Source: Salibacterium salarium
Lineage (GTDB): Bacteria; Bacillota; Bacilli; Bacillales; Marinococcaceae
Reading direction: 5' to 3'
Assembly: GCF_030813635.1 (NCBI RefSeq)
Contig: NZ_JAUSUM010000001.1
Location: 496,001-560,000 of the forward strand
DNA: 64,000 nucleotides
Part shown: positions 25,692-34,379 of the stretch, in pieces
Layout: every line of letters begins with the position of its first letter
Position numbering within the stretch: position 1 is the stretch's first letter
Program-made: the position numbers and the translations under genes
Notes under the pieces: generated by a model
What the model was told of the DNA's origin: nothing
What the model saw: the letters and a program-made list of their open reading frames with translations, nothing else
The model's database searches: none

Positions 25692-25850
25692 AGAAGTTGA
25701 ACTTCAACACTGTTTTTTTTTTGGTTTTGTTTATCTTGTGAATTTCATCTATGGCGTTACTTCAAGAAGTTCGGCTTGATTCTGACGAAGGATAGTCCGA
25801 AATAACAAGGGAAAATCTCTTCCTCTTTTATCCATAGTTTCACCAGGAGC

Positions 25851-25882
25851 TGGCAGCCTTCTAAACTTTTGGCTGCCTTATT
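25851..25882 (+). terminator. terminator-like hairpin
   Basis: GGCAGCC (25852-25858) pairs exactly with GGCTGCC (25871-25877), loop 12 bases, then TTATTCTT. The same stem sequence in inverted order forms the terminator of the protease gene at 33856-33879. Confidence 0.5.
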
Positions 25883-25964
25883 CTTAAATTCTTGGTTGTA
25901 AAATACATCTTCCGCAATTGGGCGAAATAAAATAAGAAATTAATTGGTGGGGAGGGATAAGTAA

Positions 25965-26180
25965 TTGGTGTTTGAAACGTTAACAGGACAACTATCTGTG
26001 GTAGTAACTTTGGGATTAGGAGCTTTATTAATCGCTTTATTCCCGCTTATACATAAGCAAAATATGTACTTTGCTTGGTTTAGTTTATTGATGGGTATTA
26101 TTGTATGGTTGTTGTTGCTATGGTTTACACTCGGCAATGAAACGATGAGGTATCAACTATTAAATCATGGGCTCCATTAA
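25965..26180 (+). CDS. small membrane protein, unknown
   Basis: A 71-residue protein with two hydrophobic segments (about 11-30 and 36-54). No family is recognised. Start is TTG at 25965 or the adjacent GTG at 25968, both after GGGGAGGG. It is followed within 12 bases by a broken gene. Confidence 0.55.
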   Translation: MVFETLTGQLSVVVTLGLGALLIALFPLIHKQNMYFAWFSLLMGIIVWLLLLWFTLGNETMRYQLLNHGLH

Positions 26181-26191
26181 AGACTTGTGAG

Positions 26192-26421
26192 ATGAAAGAG
26201 TTTAAGCTTGAAAAGGACTATAGTTATTATTCATACGATATATCCAGGTGAAGCATTTAGGGTTGAACAAGCGTTTAAGGGAAAGAGATATTTGGTATGA
26301 AAAAGATATTGGCGGCTCAGGTGACATGTCCTATTCAACAAGAAATGTGACCAATATTTCCGTAAAAACAGAAGATGAACATAAAGCTAGAGACATACGA
26401 AGAGATATGCAGGCAAAATGA
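26192..26421 (+). pseudogene. small soluble protein gene broken by two frameshifts
   Basis: Three frames read on from one another: MKEFKLEKDYSYYSYDISR, then PGEAFRVEQAFKGKRYL, then ERDIWYEKDIGGSGDMSYST followed by RNVTNISVKTEDEHKA. The joined product would be about 75 residues and forms one coherent small domain. The last part alone is an intact 57-codon frame from GTG 26248 to 26421, but it has no convincing ribosome site. Confidence 0.55.
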
Positions 26422-26544
26422 TGAGCTATCGGGGGCGATGAGTTATATCTTATGGTTCATAGTTATTTACTTTGAAAAGCATAAAGTCGCCAAGCTCAAA
26501 TAAGATAAGCAGTAACAGTCACTAATACATGTAAGGGGACTTAT

Positions 26545-27261
26545 ATGCATCTTAGATTCCGATTGACTTTAACCGTTTTGGTTGTAAGTATTCTTGTTGT
26601 TTTGAACAGTGAACAAGTCGTTGCTGCTAAAAATAGCACAACGGAGGAATTCCCAAATGAATACCAGTCTCACCTGGAATATGTTCTGGAATTACGAAAC
26701 TTGGATGACGCGTATCAGCGAATATCTCCAATCATTAAAAATGAATTATTTTCGACCATTAATCAAACCTCTACAGATCAAAACATAACCCTTACCATCC
26801 ATGATATTTATTACTTCGGCAATCAATTCACGTATTCCTACACCCTTGAAACAGAAAAAGACGTAAACTCAGATGTTTGGGAACACCGAAGTGTTCTAGG
26901 GTCTTTTAAAACAGAATTTGACAGGGAATGGATGAATTCCAACGGGAGTTTCTGGGATAAAGAAGTGTCAGATGGAAAATATGTTGGATATGCCACAATA
27001 AACTTTCGTAAAGCACTTCCACCAAAAGGAGAGCTGACTTTAACGTTTCCTCAACTCTTCAATACAAAAGGAAACTGGGAAGTCCGTTTCCCAGTAAAAG
27101 AGGTTTCCGGTGAGAACGTTGACATCTCTTCTATTGAAAACATTGATCCATCAAAAGTCGATGTATTGTCAGCTAAAAAGAATGATGCGGAATTGCAAGT
27201 TTTACTTGAAGTTACGTCTGCAGCGGATGCTGCTAGCAGAGAAACCGTAGGCTCACAATGA
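26545..27261 (+). CDS. exported protein resembling DUF4179-type domains
   Basis: A 238-residue protein with a cleavable signal peptide (about 1-27, ending VVAAK). The mature region has a beta-rich pattern (ITLTIHDIYYFGNQFTYSYT, FPQLFNTKGNWEVRFPVKEV) like the extracellular part of DUF4179 proteins that accompany ECF sigma factors; here there is no membrane anchor or sigma gene. After the TGA at 27259-27261 another frame reads NEFLGAKVEFKTFETT to a stop at 27307, so the C-terminus may be frameshifted. Confidence 0.55.
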   Translation: MHLRFRLTLTVLVVSILVVLNSEQVVAAKNSTTEEFPNEYQSHLEYVLELRNLDDAYQRISPIIKNELFSTINQTSTDQNITLTIHDIYYFGNQFTYSYTLETEKDVNSDVWEHRSVLGSFKTEFDREWMNSNGSFWDKEVSDGKYVGYATINFRKALPPKGELTLTFPQLFNTKGNWEVRFPVKEVSGENVDISSIENIDPSKVDVLSAKKNDAELQVLLEVTSAADAASRETVGSQ

Positions 27262-27330
27262 ATTTCTAGGTGCGAAAGTTGAATTTAAAACATTTGAAAC
27301 GACTTAGAAAGTAAGAAATGGAGAGTTACT

Positions 27331-27558
27331 ATGTATTTGCTTTTATCTATTGTATTGAGTTCCATGTTAGGTTGGATTTTATTAATGATGGGGCCATTAG
27401 TAGGTGGAATGATTGCTTTTGGTATTGTGGTTGGCTGCCTAGGTAGAGGAATGTATTTGCTGACTGATATACATAAAAGATTGTCAACGATATCCCCCCA
27501 TAAAGATAAGGTCCAAGAGGCGTATGATAATTACTTAAAGGAACGTAACGCAGAGTGA
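27331..27558 (+). CDS. small membrane protein, unknown
   Basis: A 75-residue protein with two hydrophobic segments (about 1-20 and 23-45) and a charged cytosolic tail (HKDKVQEAYDNYLKERNAE). The ATG at 27331 follows AATGGAGAG. No family is recognised. It closes the small-gene stretch. Confidence 0.55.
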   Translation: MYLLLSIVLSSMLGWILLMMGPLVGGMIAFGIVVGCLGRGMYLLTDIHKRLSTISPHKDKVQEAYDNYLKERNAE

Positions 27559-27567
27559 AACAAGGAG

Positions 27568-27600
27568 AAAAGACATTGAAATAAAATTCAATGCCTTTTC
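27568..27600. terminator. bidirectional terminator between convergent genes
   Basis: AAAAG-A-CATTGAA pairs with TTCAATG-C-CTTTT (one mismatch) between the 27331 gene and the minus-strand HbpS gene; T-runs are available in both directions. Confidence 0.6.
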
Positions 27601-27638
27601 TGTTGCTATGTCCATTGTCTTCTTAGGCGTGCTGCGAC

Positions 27639-28052
27639 TTACTTAATGTTTTCGAAGGCTTGGACGCCGGCTTCTGCGACTTTGACATCGTCAGGGACAG
27701 CGCTTCCGCTTACTCCGATGGCTCCTACAACTTTGCCGTCCTGCAGGAGAGGGATGCCTCCGCCGAATACGACGATGCGTCCGTTGTTGGTGGTGTTTAA
27801 GCCGTAGAGCTCGGCGTTTGGAACGGTAGCTTCGGCTAAATTGGATGTCGGCATTTTTAGGGCAACGGAGGTCCAGGCTTTGTCTTCGGCGATATCGATG
27901 CTGGCGATCCAGGCGTCATCCATTCGATGTTTAGCGATTAAGTTGCCGCCATCATCAACGACGCTGATAACCATGGATACCCCGATATTTTTGGCTTCTT
28001 GTTCCGCACCTGCGATGACTTTTGTAGCTGTGTCTAATGTTAATTTATCCAT
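27639..28052 (-). CDS. GlcG/HbpS-family protein
   Basis: A 137-residue single-domain protein of the GlcG/HbpS (DUF336) family: VSMVISVVDDGGNLIAKHRM (about 25-44) and FGGGIPLLQDGKVVGAIGVSG (about 95-115). Known members bind heme or cobalamin or sit beside alcohol and aldehyde oxidation genes; the role is not settled. It lies 21 bp after fdhA on the same strand, so a role with the formaldehyde dehydrogenase is likely. Confidence 0.88.
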   Translation of the reverse strand: MDKLTLDTATKVIAGAEQEAKNIGVSMVISVVDDGGNLIAKHRMDDAWIASIDIAEDKAWTSVALKMPTSNLAEATVPNAELYGLNTTNNGRIVVFGGGIPLLQDGKVVGAIGVSGSAVPDDVKVAEAGVQAFENIK

Positions 28053-28073
28053 TATATCTCCTCCAGTTAAAAA

Positions 28074-29291
28074 TTATTTGGTGAACATGTTGTGAGGGTC
28101 GATGACGAACTTTTTGGCGACCCCGCTGTCAAATTCGTTGTATCCCTGCGGTGCTTCGTCGAGCGAAATAAGGGTGGCGTTGACGGCTTTTGCGATATTG
28201 GCTTTCCCGTGCAGGATAGAGTTTAAAAGGGAGCGGTGGTACTGCATCACGGGCGTTTGTCCGGTTACAAACGTGTGTCCCTTCGCCCAGCCGAGCCCAA
28301 ACCGTATGCTGAGAGACCCTTGCCTGGCTGCTTCGTCTGCTGCTCCTGGATCTTCGGTGACGTAAAGCCCTGGGATACCAAGTTGTCCGGCGGCCCGCGT
28401 CACGTCCATAATGGAGTTTAGGACGGTGGCTGGAGCTTCTTTGGCGTCTTGGCCGTGCCCGGATGCTTCGAAGCCAACCGCATCAATCGCGCTATCCACC
28501 TCGGGAACACCGAGAATCTGTTCGATTTGTTCTCCTAGGTTATCGTGGTCTCGTAAGTTGATAGTTTCGCACCCGAAGCTTCTGGCTTGTTCGAGCCGTT
28601 CGGGGATTAAATCACCAACGATAACAACAGAGGCTCCTAATAGCTGGGCGGAGTGGGCGGCTGCTAATCCAACCGGGCCGGCACCGGCGACGTAGACGGA
28701 AGAGCCGGGTTTCACCCCGGCACTGTATGCCCCGTGAAAGCCCGTTGGGAATATGTCGGACAGCATGGTTAAATCAAGAATCTTGTCCATCGCCTGCTCT
28801 TTGTCCGGGAAAGTAAGCAGCTGAAAATCGGCGTAGGGAACCATAACATACTCCGACTGACCGCCAACCCAGCCTCCCATATCAACGTATCCATACGCTG
28901 ATCCGGGACGCTCCGGATTGACGTTTAGGCAGACGTGGGTATTTTGTTCCTTGCAGGACTGACAACGGCCGCAGGCAATGTTGAAAGGAACAGATACCAT
29001 GTCGCCTTTTTTGATAAATTCGACGTCACGGCCGGTTTCTATCACTTCACCTGTTATTTCGTGACCAAGAATAAGGCCTTCCGGCGCTGTGGTACGCCCG
29101 CGAACCATGTGCTGATCACTTCCGCAGATGTTGGTTGTAATCACTTTTACGATAACACCATGTTCACATTTTCTGCCGACATTCAAGGGATGAACCCCGG
29201 GGCCGTCTCGTAAAACCAGCTCAGGGTAATCGATGTCTTTCACTTCTACGTTTCCAGCCCCTGCGTAGGCAACGGCACGGTTTCCTGCCAT
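28074..29291 (-). CDS. fdhA: glutathione-independent formaldehyde dehydrogenase
   Basis: A 405-residue zinc medium-chain dehydrogenase very close to Pseudomonas putida FdhA, which oxidises formaldehyde to formate with tightly bound NAD. Visible: NICGSDQHMVRGRTT with zinc ligand Cys56, GHE at 76-78, structural-zinc cysteines 107, 110, 113 and 121, VAGAGPVGLAAAHSA in the Rossmann fold, and the family stretch GLYVTEDPGA. With HbpS downstream and a divergent HxlR regulator it forms a compact aldehyde-response module. Confidence 0.93.
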   Translation of the reverse strand: MAGNRAVAYAGAGNVEVKDIDYPELVLRDGPGVHPLNVGRKCEHGVIVKVITTNICGSDQHMVRGRTTAPEGLILGHEITGEVIETGRDVEFIKKGDMVSVPFNIACGRCQSCKEQNTHVCLNVNPERPGSAYGYVDMGGWVGGQSEYVMVPYADFQLLTFPDKEQAMDKILDLTMLSDIFPTGFHGAYSAGVKPGSSVYVAGAGPVGLAAAHSAQLLGASVVIVGDLIPERLEQARSFGCETINLRDHDNLGEQIEQILGVPEVDSAIDAVGFEASGHGQDAKEAPATVLNSIMDVTRAAGQLGIPGLYVTEDPGAADEAARQGSLSIRFGLGWAKGHTFVTGQTPVMQYHRSLLNSILHGKANIAKAVNATLISLDEAPQGYNEFDSGVAKKFVIDPHNMFTK

Positions 29292-29339
29292 AAAAAAGAC
29301 CTCCTGTCCGTATTTGATGTTTGGAAATCATTGCATTAA

Positions 29340-29405
29340 ACTGTAAGAAGGAGTGAAATAAAAAGGAAATTCTGAATTATCTGAGTTAATCTCCTTACGT
29401 ACAGT
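29340..29405. promoter_or_regulatory. inverted repeat between fdhA and hxlR-type gene
   Basis: ACTGTA-AG-AAGGAG (29340-29353) is repeated inverted as CTCCTT-ACG-TACAGT (29391-29405) in the shared divergent promoter region. It is a candidate binding site pair for the HxlR-family protein. Confidence 0.4.
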
Positions 29406-29492
29406 CTATCGAGCGAACTAATGAAAGAAAAGAACGCACTTTTTTGTTAGGGAGTAACTTTAAGGATACTTTTAAAGGGTGGCGGGCTGATT

Positions 29493-29870
29493 ATGGAAGA
29501 CTTACGGAAAGAAGTACGAAAAAAAGTGAAGCACGGCGCTTTTAACTGTGAAAAAGAATTGACCCTTTCACTTATCAACGGAAAATGGAAAATCACAACC
29601 ATTTATCACCTCGGTCAAGATGGAACGATGCGTTTCAATGAAATCAAGCGACTCTTCCCAAAGATTACACATAAAGTATTGACCTCCCAGCTGCGCGAAT
29701 TAGAGGAAGATAGACTCATACACCGAGAAGTCTACCCGGAAGTTCCGCCGCGGGTAGAATATTCCTTAACAGAACTTGGAGAAAGCTTAATGCCGATTAT
29801 TCAAAGCATGTACCATTGGGGACAAGAAAATATGAAATATTTCACAGAGGAAAGCCTGTCGGAAAAATAA
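29493..29870 (+). CDS. HxlR-family transcriptional regulator
   Basis: A 125-residue MarR-like winged-helix regulator. [20 protein letters not shown] (about 19-38), [20 protein letters not shown] and LREL match the HxlR family, whose namesake activates formaldehyde-fixing genes in B. subtilis; others sense electrophiles through the N-terminal Cys, here Cys19. Divergent from fdhA, it most likely controls it in response to formaldehyde or related aldehydes. Start ATG at 29493. Confidence 0.9.
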   Translation: MEDLRKEVRKKVKHGAFNCEKELTLSLINGKWKITTIYHLGQDGTMRFNEIKRLFPKITHKVLTSQLRELEEDRLIHREVYPEVPPRVEYSLTELGESLMPIIQSMYHWGQENMKYFTEESLSEK

Positions 29871-29992
29871 AGGTATTCTATTGATATATCCAACGCTTAT
29901 GGTTGTTTATGACGTAGAAAGTCAAACCCTTATTAAAACTTTTTTATTTCAAAATGCCTATGATTAGTATCGAAATATTAAACCAATATAAA

Positions 29993-30035
29993 GGACCGGG
30001 GAAGTGAAACTTGAACTTTTTCGGTCCCGTTTTTG
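29993..30035 (+). terminator. terminator after the HxlR gene
   Basis: A 13-bp stem with some G-T pairs (GGACCGGGGAAGT with ACTTTTTCGGTCC) followed by CGTTTTTG. Nothing else is recognised in 29871-30217. Confidence 0.7.
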
Positions 30036-30217
30036 TTTATAGTAATTTTTGTTTTTTTCAAACCTCTACGCTGGAAGTGTTAGACTACTTTTACGATGAG
30101 ATAGGAAAATAGCCACTAGATATGGTATGATGCGGTGGGATTATCGCACACATTACGATACGCACGAGCGCGTTTTGAAGTAGTGTTCATAGGGGAGGGG
30201 GGATTTTTATCTATGGC

Positions 30218-31480
30218 TTGGAATCGTTATTATTAAATGTTTTGTTTATTATTGTGTTTCTACAATTAGTGCCACTTTTTTTAGAGCTAAGCAAGCATCG
30301 ATTTTCCTATTACCAAAAAAGGTGGATTATTAATACATCATCGTCCATTGGAATTATTAGTTGTATTTTATTTCCTATTCCTATAATGGAAGGTTACATA
30401 TTTGATTTACGTCTGGCTGCTCTCACCATTGCAGGGTTGTATGGAGGCATCTTAACGAGTGTATTATCAGGAGTAACGATTGGTTTTCGATTTTTTATAG
30501 GTGGTGTCGGCGCTTCTGCTACTATAATAGAAGTTACCATGCTTCTCATTTTATTGGCACTTACAACAGCATGGTTCCATCGTTCTTTGCGAAAAAATAA
30601 ATTAATCATAGGCAGTTCTATTGCATTGTCTGCTGCTGTAATAGCGTTATTAAACAGTGTTTTCATTTTTGGAGCTACTTTGGATTGGCGATTTGTTACG
30701 ATGTATCTCGTACTAACATGGGGGATAACCGTATTGATCATTTATTTATACGAAGTTTTTCATGAGTATTTATTAATTAATAAAAGAGTGATTAAAGCAG
30801 AAAAAATGGAGATGGTGAGTCATTTAGCCGCTTCTGTTTCCCATGAAGTTCGAAATCCATTGACGGTCGTCCGAGGGTTTTTGCAAATGATAGAGCAGGA
30901 AGGTATCCCTGACGAAAAACGAAAGAAATTTATGAGACTTTCGATGGAGGAGATTGATAGAGCCGATGTGATACTCGGAAACTATTTAACTTTTGCCCGA
31001 CCGTCTCCTGAACATACACAAGTTCTTAATATAGAAAAACAAATACATAAGACCCTTCAAATTATCACACCGCTTGCTAACATGAACGCGGTTCAAATAG
31101 AAACGTATATCAATAACTATAAAACTCGGGGCGATGAACATAATCTTCAACAATGTCTAATCAATATTAAAAAGAACTGTATTGAAGCGATGCCTGATAG
31201 CGGGAAGCTTCGCATAGAAACAAGCAAAGAAGAATCAAATTTAATTCTTACTATTTCTGATAATGGAAATGGGATGACAAAAGAAGAGTTATCCCGTGTA
31301 GGAGAACCCTATTTTACTACCAAAGGGAGAGAAGGAACGGGACTTGGTATGATGGCAGCTTTTAAAATTATTGAAACGATGAACGGGAGTTTGAACGTAG
31401 CGAGTGTCCCGTACGAAGGTACCAGTTTCTATATCCGTTTGCCACTAATAGAAAGCGGGTCATCTCAGAGAGATATTTAA
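30218..31480 (+). CDS. KinB-like membrane sensor histidine kinase
   Basis: A 420-residue kinase. Residues 1-185 hold about six membrane helices of the 5TM-LYT sensor type; residues about 200-265 are the HisKA dimerisation domain with phospho-His in AASVSHEVRNPLTVVRGF, and about 310-415 the ATPase domain (N box, DNGNGMTKEEL, GREGTGLGMM). The layout and H-box match sporulation kinase B, so a role in the Spo0 phosphorelay is likely. No response regulator is adjacent. The frame starts at TTG 30218; a nearby ATG at 30213 is out of frame and stops after seven codons. Confidence 0.82.
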   Translation: MESLLLNVLFIIVFLQLVPLFLELSKHRFSYYQKRWIINTSSSIGIISCILFPIPIMEGYIFDLRLAALTIAGLYGGILTSVLSGVTIGFRFFIGGVGASATIIEVTMLLILLALTTAWFHRSLRKNKLIIGSSIALSAAVIALLNSVFIFGATLDWRFVTMYLVLTWGITVLIIYLYEVFHEYLLINKRVIKAEKMEMVSHLAASVSHEVRNPLTVVRGFLQMIEQEGIPDEKRKKFMRLSMEEIDRADVILGNYLTFARPSPEHTQVLNIEKQIHKTLQIITPLANMNAVQIETYINNYKTRGDEHNLQQCLINIKKNCIEAMPDSGKLRIETSKEESNLILTISDNGNGMTKEELSRVGEPYFTTKGREGTGLGMMAAFKIIETMNGSLNVASVPYEGTSFYIRLPLIESGSSQRDI

Positions 31481-31590
31481 CTGACATAGTTTTGTAAATC
31501 TTCAATATTAGTAGAGCCAAAAAGGAGAAGAGTTATTAAAACGAACAATAATACTCCTTTCATAAAACGTTCTCCATCAAAGTTGTTCAT
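31477..31590 (-). CDS. 37-residue single-helix membrane peptide
   Basis: MNNFDGERFMKGVLLFVLIT and LLLFGSTNIEDLQNYVS: a short polar head, one membrane helix (about 11-25) and a polar tail. AGGAGG, lying across the stop codon of the upstream 31597-31896 gene, is 7-8 bases before the ATG at 31590, so the two genes are translationally coupled. Its stop overlaps the end of the convergent kinase gene by four bases. Function unknown. Confidence 0.6.
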   Translation of the reverse strand: MNNFDGERFMKGVLLFVLITLLLFGSTNIEDLQNYVS

Positions 31591-31596
31591 CCTGAC

Positions 31597-31896
31597 TTAC
31601 CTCCTGCCTCTTTTAATTTTTTTGTTAAGTGCCGTAAAAAAATCATCGATGGTCATATCTCCATTTTTATCTAAGAAATCAACAAGGTCATTTATTTTAT
31701 CATCATGGAGTGTTTTATATCTTCCTAGTAGTGTTAATTCGACCACCGGAGATCCGCGATATAATGAAACAGAATCGACATTTAATTTGTCCAACAACAA
31801 TAGTGCGGCAACAACGTATTCGAGATCTCTTCTTTGAAACAAATCATGTATATCAGAGTCCGGATCTAATGGACCTTGGGATTGTGTATTTTTCAT
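31597..31896 (-). CDS. hypothetical small cytosolic protein
   Basis: A 99-residue protein with alternating helices (DLEYVVAALLLLDKLNVDSV, INDLVDFLDKNGDMTIDDFF) and a basic tail. No family is named with confidence. GAGGTGAT precedes the ATG at 31896; the GTG twelve bases upstream lies within that site. It forms a two-gene unit with the 37-residue membrane peptide downstream. Confidence 0.65.
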   Translation of the reverse strand: MKNTQSQGPLDPDSDIHDLFQRRDLEYVVAALLLLDKLNVDSVSLYRGSPVVELTLLGRYKTLHDDKINDLVDFLDKNGDMTIDDFFTALNKKIKRGRR

Positions 31897-31963
31897 AGCA
31901 GATATCACCTCTTTGCTGCGATATCATATGTTTTTTACCGGGTAATGTTACATGATGAAGCCC

Positions 31964-32680
31964 CTAAAAACGGGGGAACTGTTTTTTTACAAAACCATCG
32001 TGGACAAAATGTATTAGGCTTACATAATCGAAGACTGGACGTTTTGTTTTTTCTTGTAACGCTTTGGAGTAAGGCGAAAGCAGGCTGCACTCTAATAATA
32101 ACACCGAAATATTAGGTTGCTCCTGTATAAGTTCATCGGCCGCTTCGAGTACTTCCTGCTCCAAGCGTTGGGAATCGAGCATTCCTGTTTCTTTTATGGC
32201 AGCTTCTGAGAAATGTTTTTTATGCTCTAAGCCTTTTATATGTACAACGTCCAGAGTAGTATTTACAGCGTGTAAGAGAGATGTCTCCAACCGAAACGAT
32301 TCTGCCGTTATAATGCCGATGGTTTGTTGGGAGGGATCAATCATTTTTTCAAGTAAGGGTAACATTAGTAAGCTAGATGTAAAAACAGGAACGCGGAGTT
32401 GTTTTACTAGTTCTTGTTGATAAAGCATGAGATATCCGCAATTCCCGGTTATTGCTCTTACATTTCCCTGCTCCATTAATTGTTGTCCTGCTATAACAAG
32501 CTGCGGAAGAATAGCCATTTTATCCTCATACATCTTTGCTAACGTTAATCCTTCTACTTTTTTATATTTTACAGGAAACGAAAAGGTTTCTGGATTCCCC
32601 ATATCTCCTGGGAGAAATGGAATAGTGGAATCAATTAATAGAATACCGATTGCTTCTTTTTCTTGTATGATTTGCTTCAT
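31964..32680 (-). CDS. aspartate/glutamate racemase-family protein
   Basis: A 238-residue cytosolic protein with the paired catalytic cysteines of the Asp/Glu/hydantoin racemase fold: TGNCGYL (about 79-85) and LLECSLLSPYS (about 195-205). No PLP motif is expected. Such enzymes interconvert D and L acidic amino acids or related compounds; the true substrate is not evident. It is a single gene, divergent from the protease gene. Confidence 0.8.
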   Translation of the reverse strand: MKQIIQEKEAIGILLIDSTIPFLPGDMGNPETFSFPVKYKKVEGLTLAKMYEDKMAILPQLVIAGQQLMEQGNVRAITGNCGYLMLYQQELVKQLRVPVFTSSLLMLPLLEKMIDPSQQTIGIITAESFRLETSLLHAVNTTLDVVHIKGLEHKKHFSEAAIKETGMLDSQRLEQEVLEAADELIQEQPNISVLLLECSLLSPYSKALQEKTKRPVFDYVSLIHFVHDGFVKKQFPRF

Positions 32681-32838
32681 TTTTATAATCCTCGACTTCC
32701 AAAATAGTTTTTCTTTATTATATCCAACTTCTCTTTTTTAATTTATAAAAAAGAAAGAACACGAAGAAAGACGGAGTGTAAAAAAACGGAAATTCTAGTA
32801 AAATAAAAATTGTAATATTCAGACAAGGAGGTTTTTTT

Positions 32839-33825
32839 GTGAAGAAAGAAGTTCGGTTAATTCCTTATCGCGTGGAAGAAGTACTGAATGAATCAGAAGA
32901 AAAGACTCCGCAAGGTATTACAATGGTACAAGCTCCGGAACTTTGGGAAGAAGGTTATCAAGGGAAAGGAAATGTCGTTGCAGTGATAGACACAGGTTGT
33001 CAGAGGGATCATCCTGACTTAAAAAGCCGAATTATTGGAGGAAGAAATTTCACAGACGATTACAATAGTGATACAGAAAACTTCACGGATAATCAAGGCC
33101 ACGGAACGCATGTGGCAGGAACGATTGGATCAGCATTAGACGGTAAAGGAATTGTTGGTGTAGCACCTGAAGTAGATTTGCTTATTTTAAAAGCTCTTTC
33201 TGGAGAAGGATATGGATCATATCAGGGGATTATTGATTCTATTCATTATGCTATTGATTGGCGGGGAGACGATGGAAAAAGGGTTCGTGTCATTTCGATG
33301 TCACTTGGAGGTCCCAACGATATTCCGGAAATGCATGAAGCAATTAAACGGGCGGTGGAACATAACATTTTAGTCGTTTGTGCTGCCGGAAATGAAGGAG
33401 ACGAGGACGAAGATACTGAAGAAATCGCTTATCCAGGTTACTATAAAGAGGTCATGCAAGTGGGGGCAGTTGATTTTGAAGGGGAGCTTGCCTCTTTTAC
33501 TAATTTTAATGACGAAATAGATCTGGTTGCGCCTGGGGTAAATATTCTTTCTACGTATCTAGACCATAAATATGCAAGACTGTCAGGCACTTCAATGGCT
33601 ACCCCGCATGTTTCCGGCGCCGCAGCGATTATTATTAATCAGTGTGAAGATGATTTTGATCGAGAGTTAACCGAACCGCAAATGTATTCACAAGTCGTTA
33701 AACGAACAGAATCTTTAGGAAACAGTAGGAGTATGGAAGGGAATGGACTGCTTGTTCTTACAAACTACACATCTAGTCTCGCAGATAAAAAAAGGAGACA
33801 GCAAAAACTATCTACAAAACAATAG
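32839..33825 (+). CDS. isp: intracellular subtilisin-like serine protease
   Basis: A 328-residue subtilase with no signal peptide. The short N-terminal propeptide carries the LIPY inhibitory motif (residues 7-10) characteristic of Bacillus intracellular serine proteases. Catalytic residues are Asp51 (IDTGC), His88 (GHGTHVAGT) and Ser252 (GTSMATPH); Asn185 (AAGN) is the oxyanion residue. It degrades cytosolic proteins in stationary phase in known cases. Start is GTG at 32839 after AAGGAGG. A perfect terminator follows. Confidence 0.93.
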   Translation: MKKEVRLIPYRVEEVLNESEEKTPQGITMVQAPELWEEGYQGKGNVVAVIDTGCQRDHPDLKSRIIGGRNFTDDYNSDTENFTDNQGHGTHVAGTIGSALDGKGIVGVAPEVDLLILKALSGEGYGSYQGIIDSIHYAIDWRGDDGKRVRVISMSLGGPNDIPEMHEAIKRAVEHNILVVCAAGNEGDEDEDTEEIAYPGYYKEVMQVGAVDFEGELASFTNFNDEIDLVAPGVNILSTYLDHKYARLSGTSMATPHVSGAAAIIINQCEDDFDRELTEPQMYSQVVKRTESLGNSRSMEGNGLLVLTNYTSSLADKKRRQQKLSTKQ

Positions 33826-33855
33826 AATGATAACAGTAACATCATTTAGAAATCC

Positions 33856-33885
33856 GGCTGCCATCTCCATTTGGCAGCCTTTTTT
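33856..33885 (+). terminator. terminator of the intracellular protease gene
   Basis: GGCTGCC pairs exactly with GGCAGCC around a 10-base loop, followed by six T residues. Confidence 0.85.
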
Positions 33886-34018
33886 GGACAAATCAATATT
33901 GAAAATGTCCATAATAAGATTTTGGAGGACAAATAAAAGGTAGATGAAGAACGTTTTGTCCCTAATATAACCAATTCAGGACAATACGTAACGAAAATTG
34001 GTGTGAAATGTCCTGAAT
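33886..34018. repeat. three successive GGACA...TGTCC inverted repeats
   Basis: GGACA occurs at 33886, 33927 and 33979 and TGTCC at 33906, 33956 and 34009, strictly alternating. They can form three hairpins, the last with 10-bp arms (ATTCAGGACA, 33974-33983, with TGTCCTGAAT, 34009-34018). Alternative pairings between neighbours are equally possible. Confidence 0.6.
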
Positions 34019-34170
34019 CTTTATCATGCGAGACATTCCAGGAAGAGAACTTTCTCGAAAAGGGAAGCATCGGACCGACAACTCCGAACTATTTTTGGAA
34101 CGAACCTTCAGCAGGAGCGGAAGACGGGCGAATCCAGCGGAAAAAGCGTGTCACCGTTTTTCTTAAGGTT

Positions 34171-34248
34171 GTAGTAGGGAATGTGAGGGGGCTGTTGGGA
34201 GTACGCGAACAAAGGAAGCGTATGAGATGGAGGAAGGAAGTGGTTTGA
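34171..34248 (+). repeat. repeated non-coding element, copy A
   Basis: This stretch matches 50086-50180: GAATG-GAGGGGG-GTTG-GA, then a core starting GCGAACAAAG at 34205 that is identical to copy B at 26 of the first 30 bases, and a TGGTT end. Both copies are followed by a GCGCGG block and a strong terminator, and neither contains a plausible gene. Confidence 0.65.
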
Positions 34249-34260
34249 ATGTCGCGCGGC

Positions 34261-34293
34261 ACGGAGCTTGGTCGTTTTCCAAGCTCCGTTTTT
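34261..34293 (+). terminator. terminator linked to repeated element A
   Basis: ACGGAGCTTGG pairs perfectly with CCAAGCTCCGT around a 7-base loop, followed by TTTT. No gene lies between the protease terminator and this one, so it must end a non-coding transcript or protect yetA from read-through. Confidence 0.85.
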
Positions 34294-34379
34294 CTTATAT
34301 GTAAAAGCAAAAAAGTACAGTTGATGGAAATAAATCAACCTTGTATGTTTTACACCATACTACGAAAACAAGAAAGGGT

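Noticed and set aside
28102-28695. Plus-strand frames opposite fdhA
   Set aside because: Shadows of the GC-rich dehydrogenase gene without ribosome sites.
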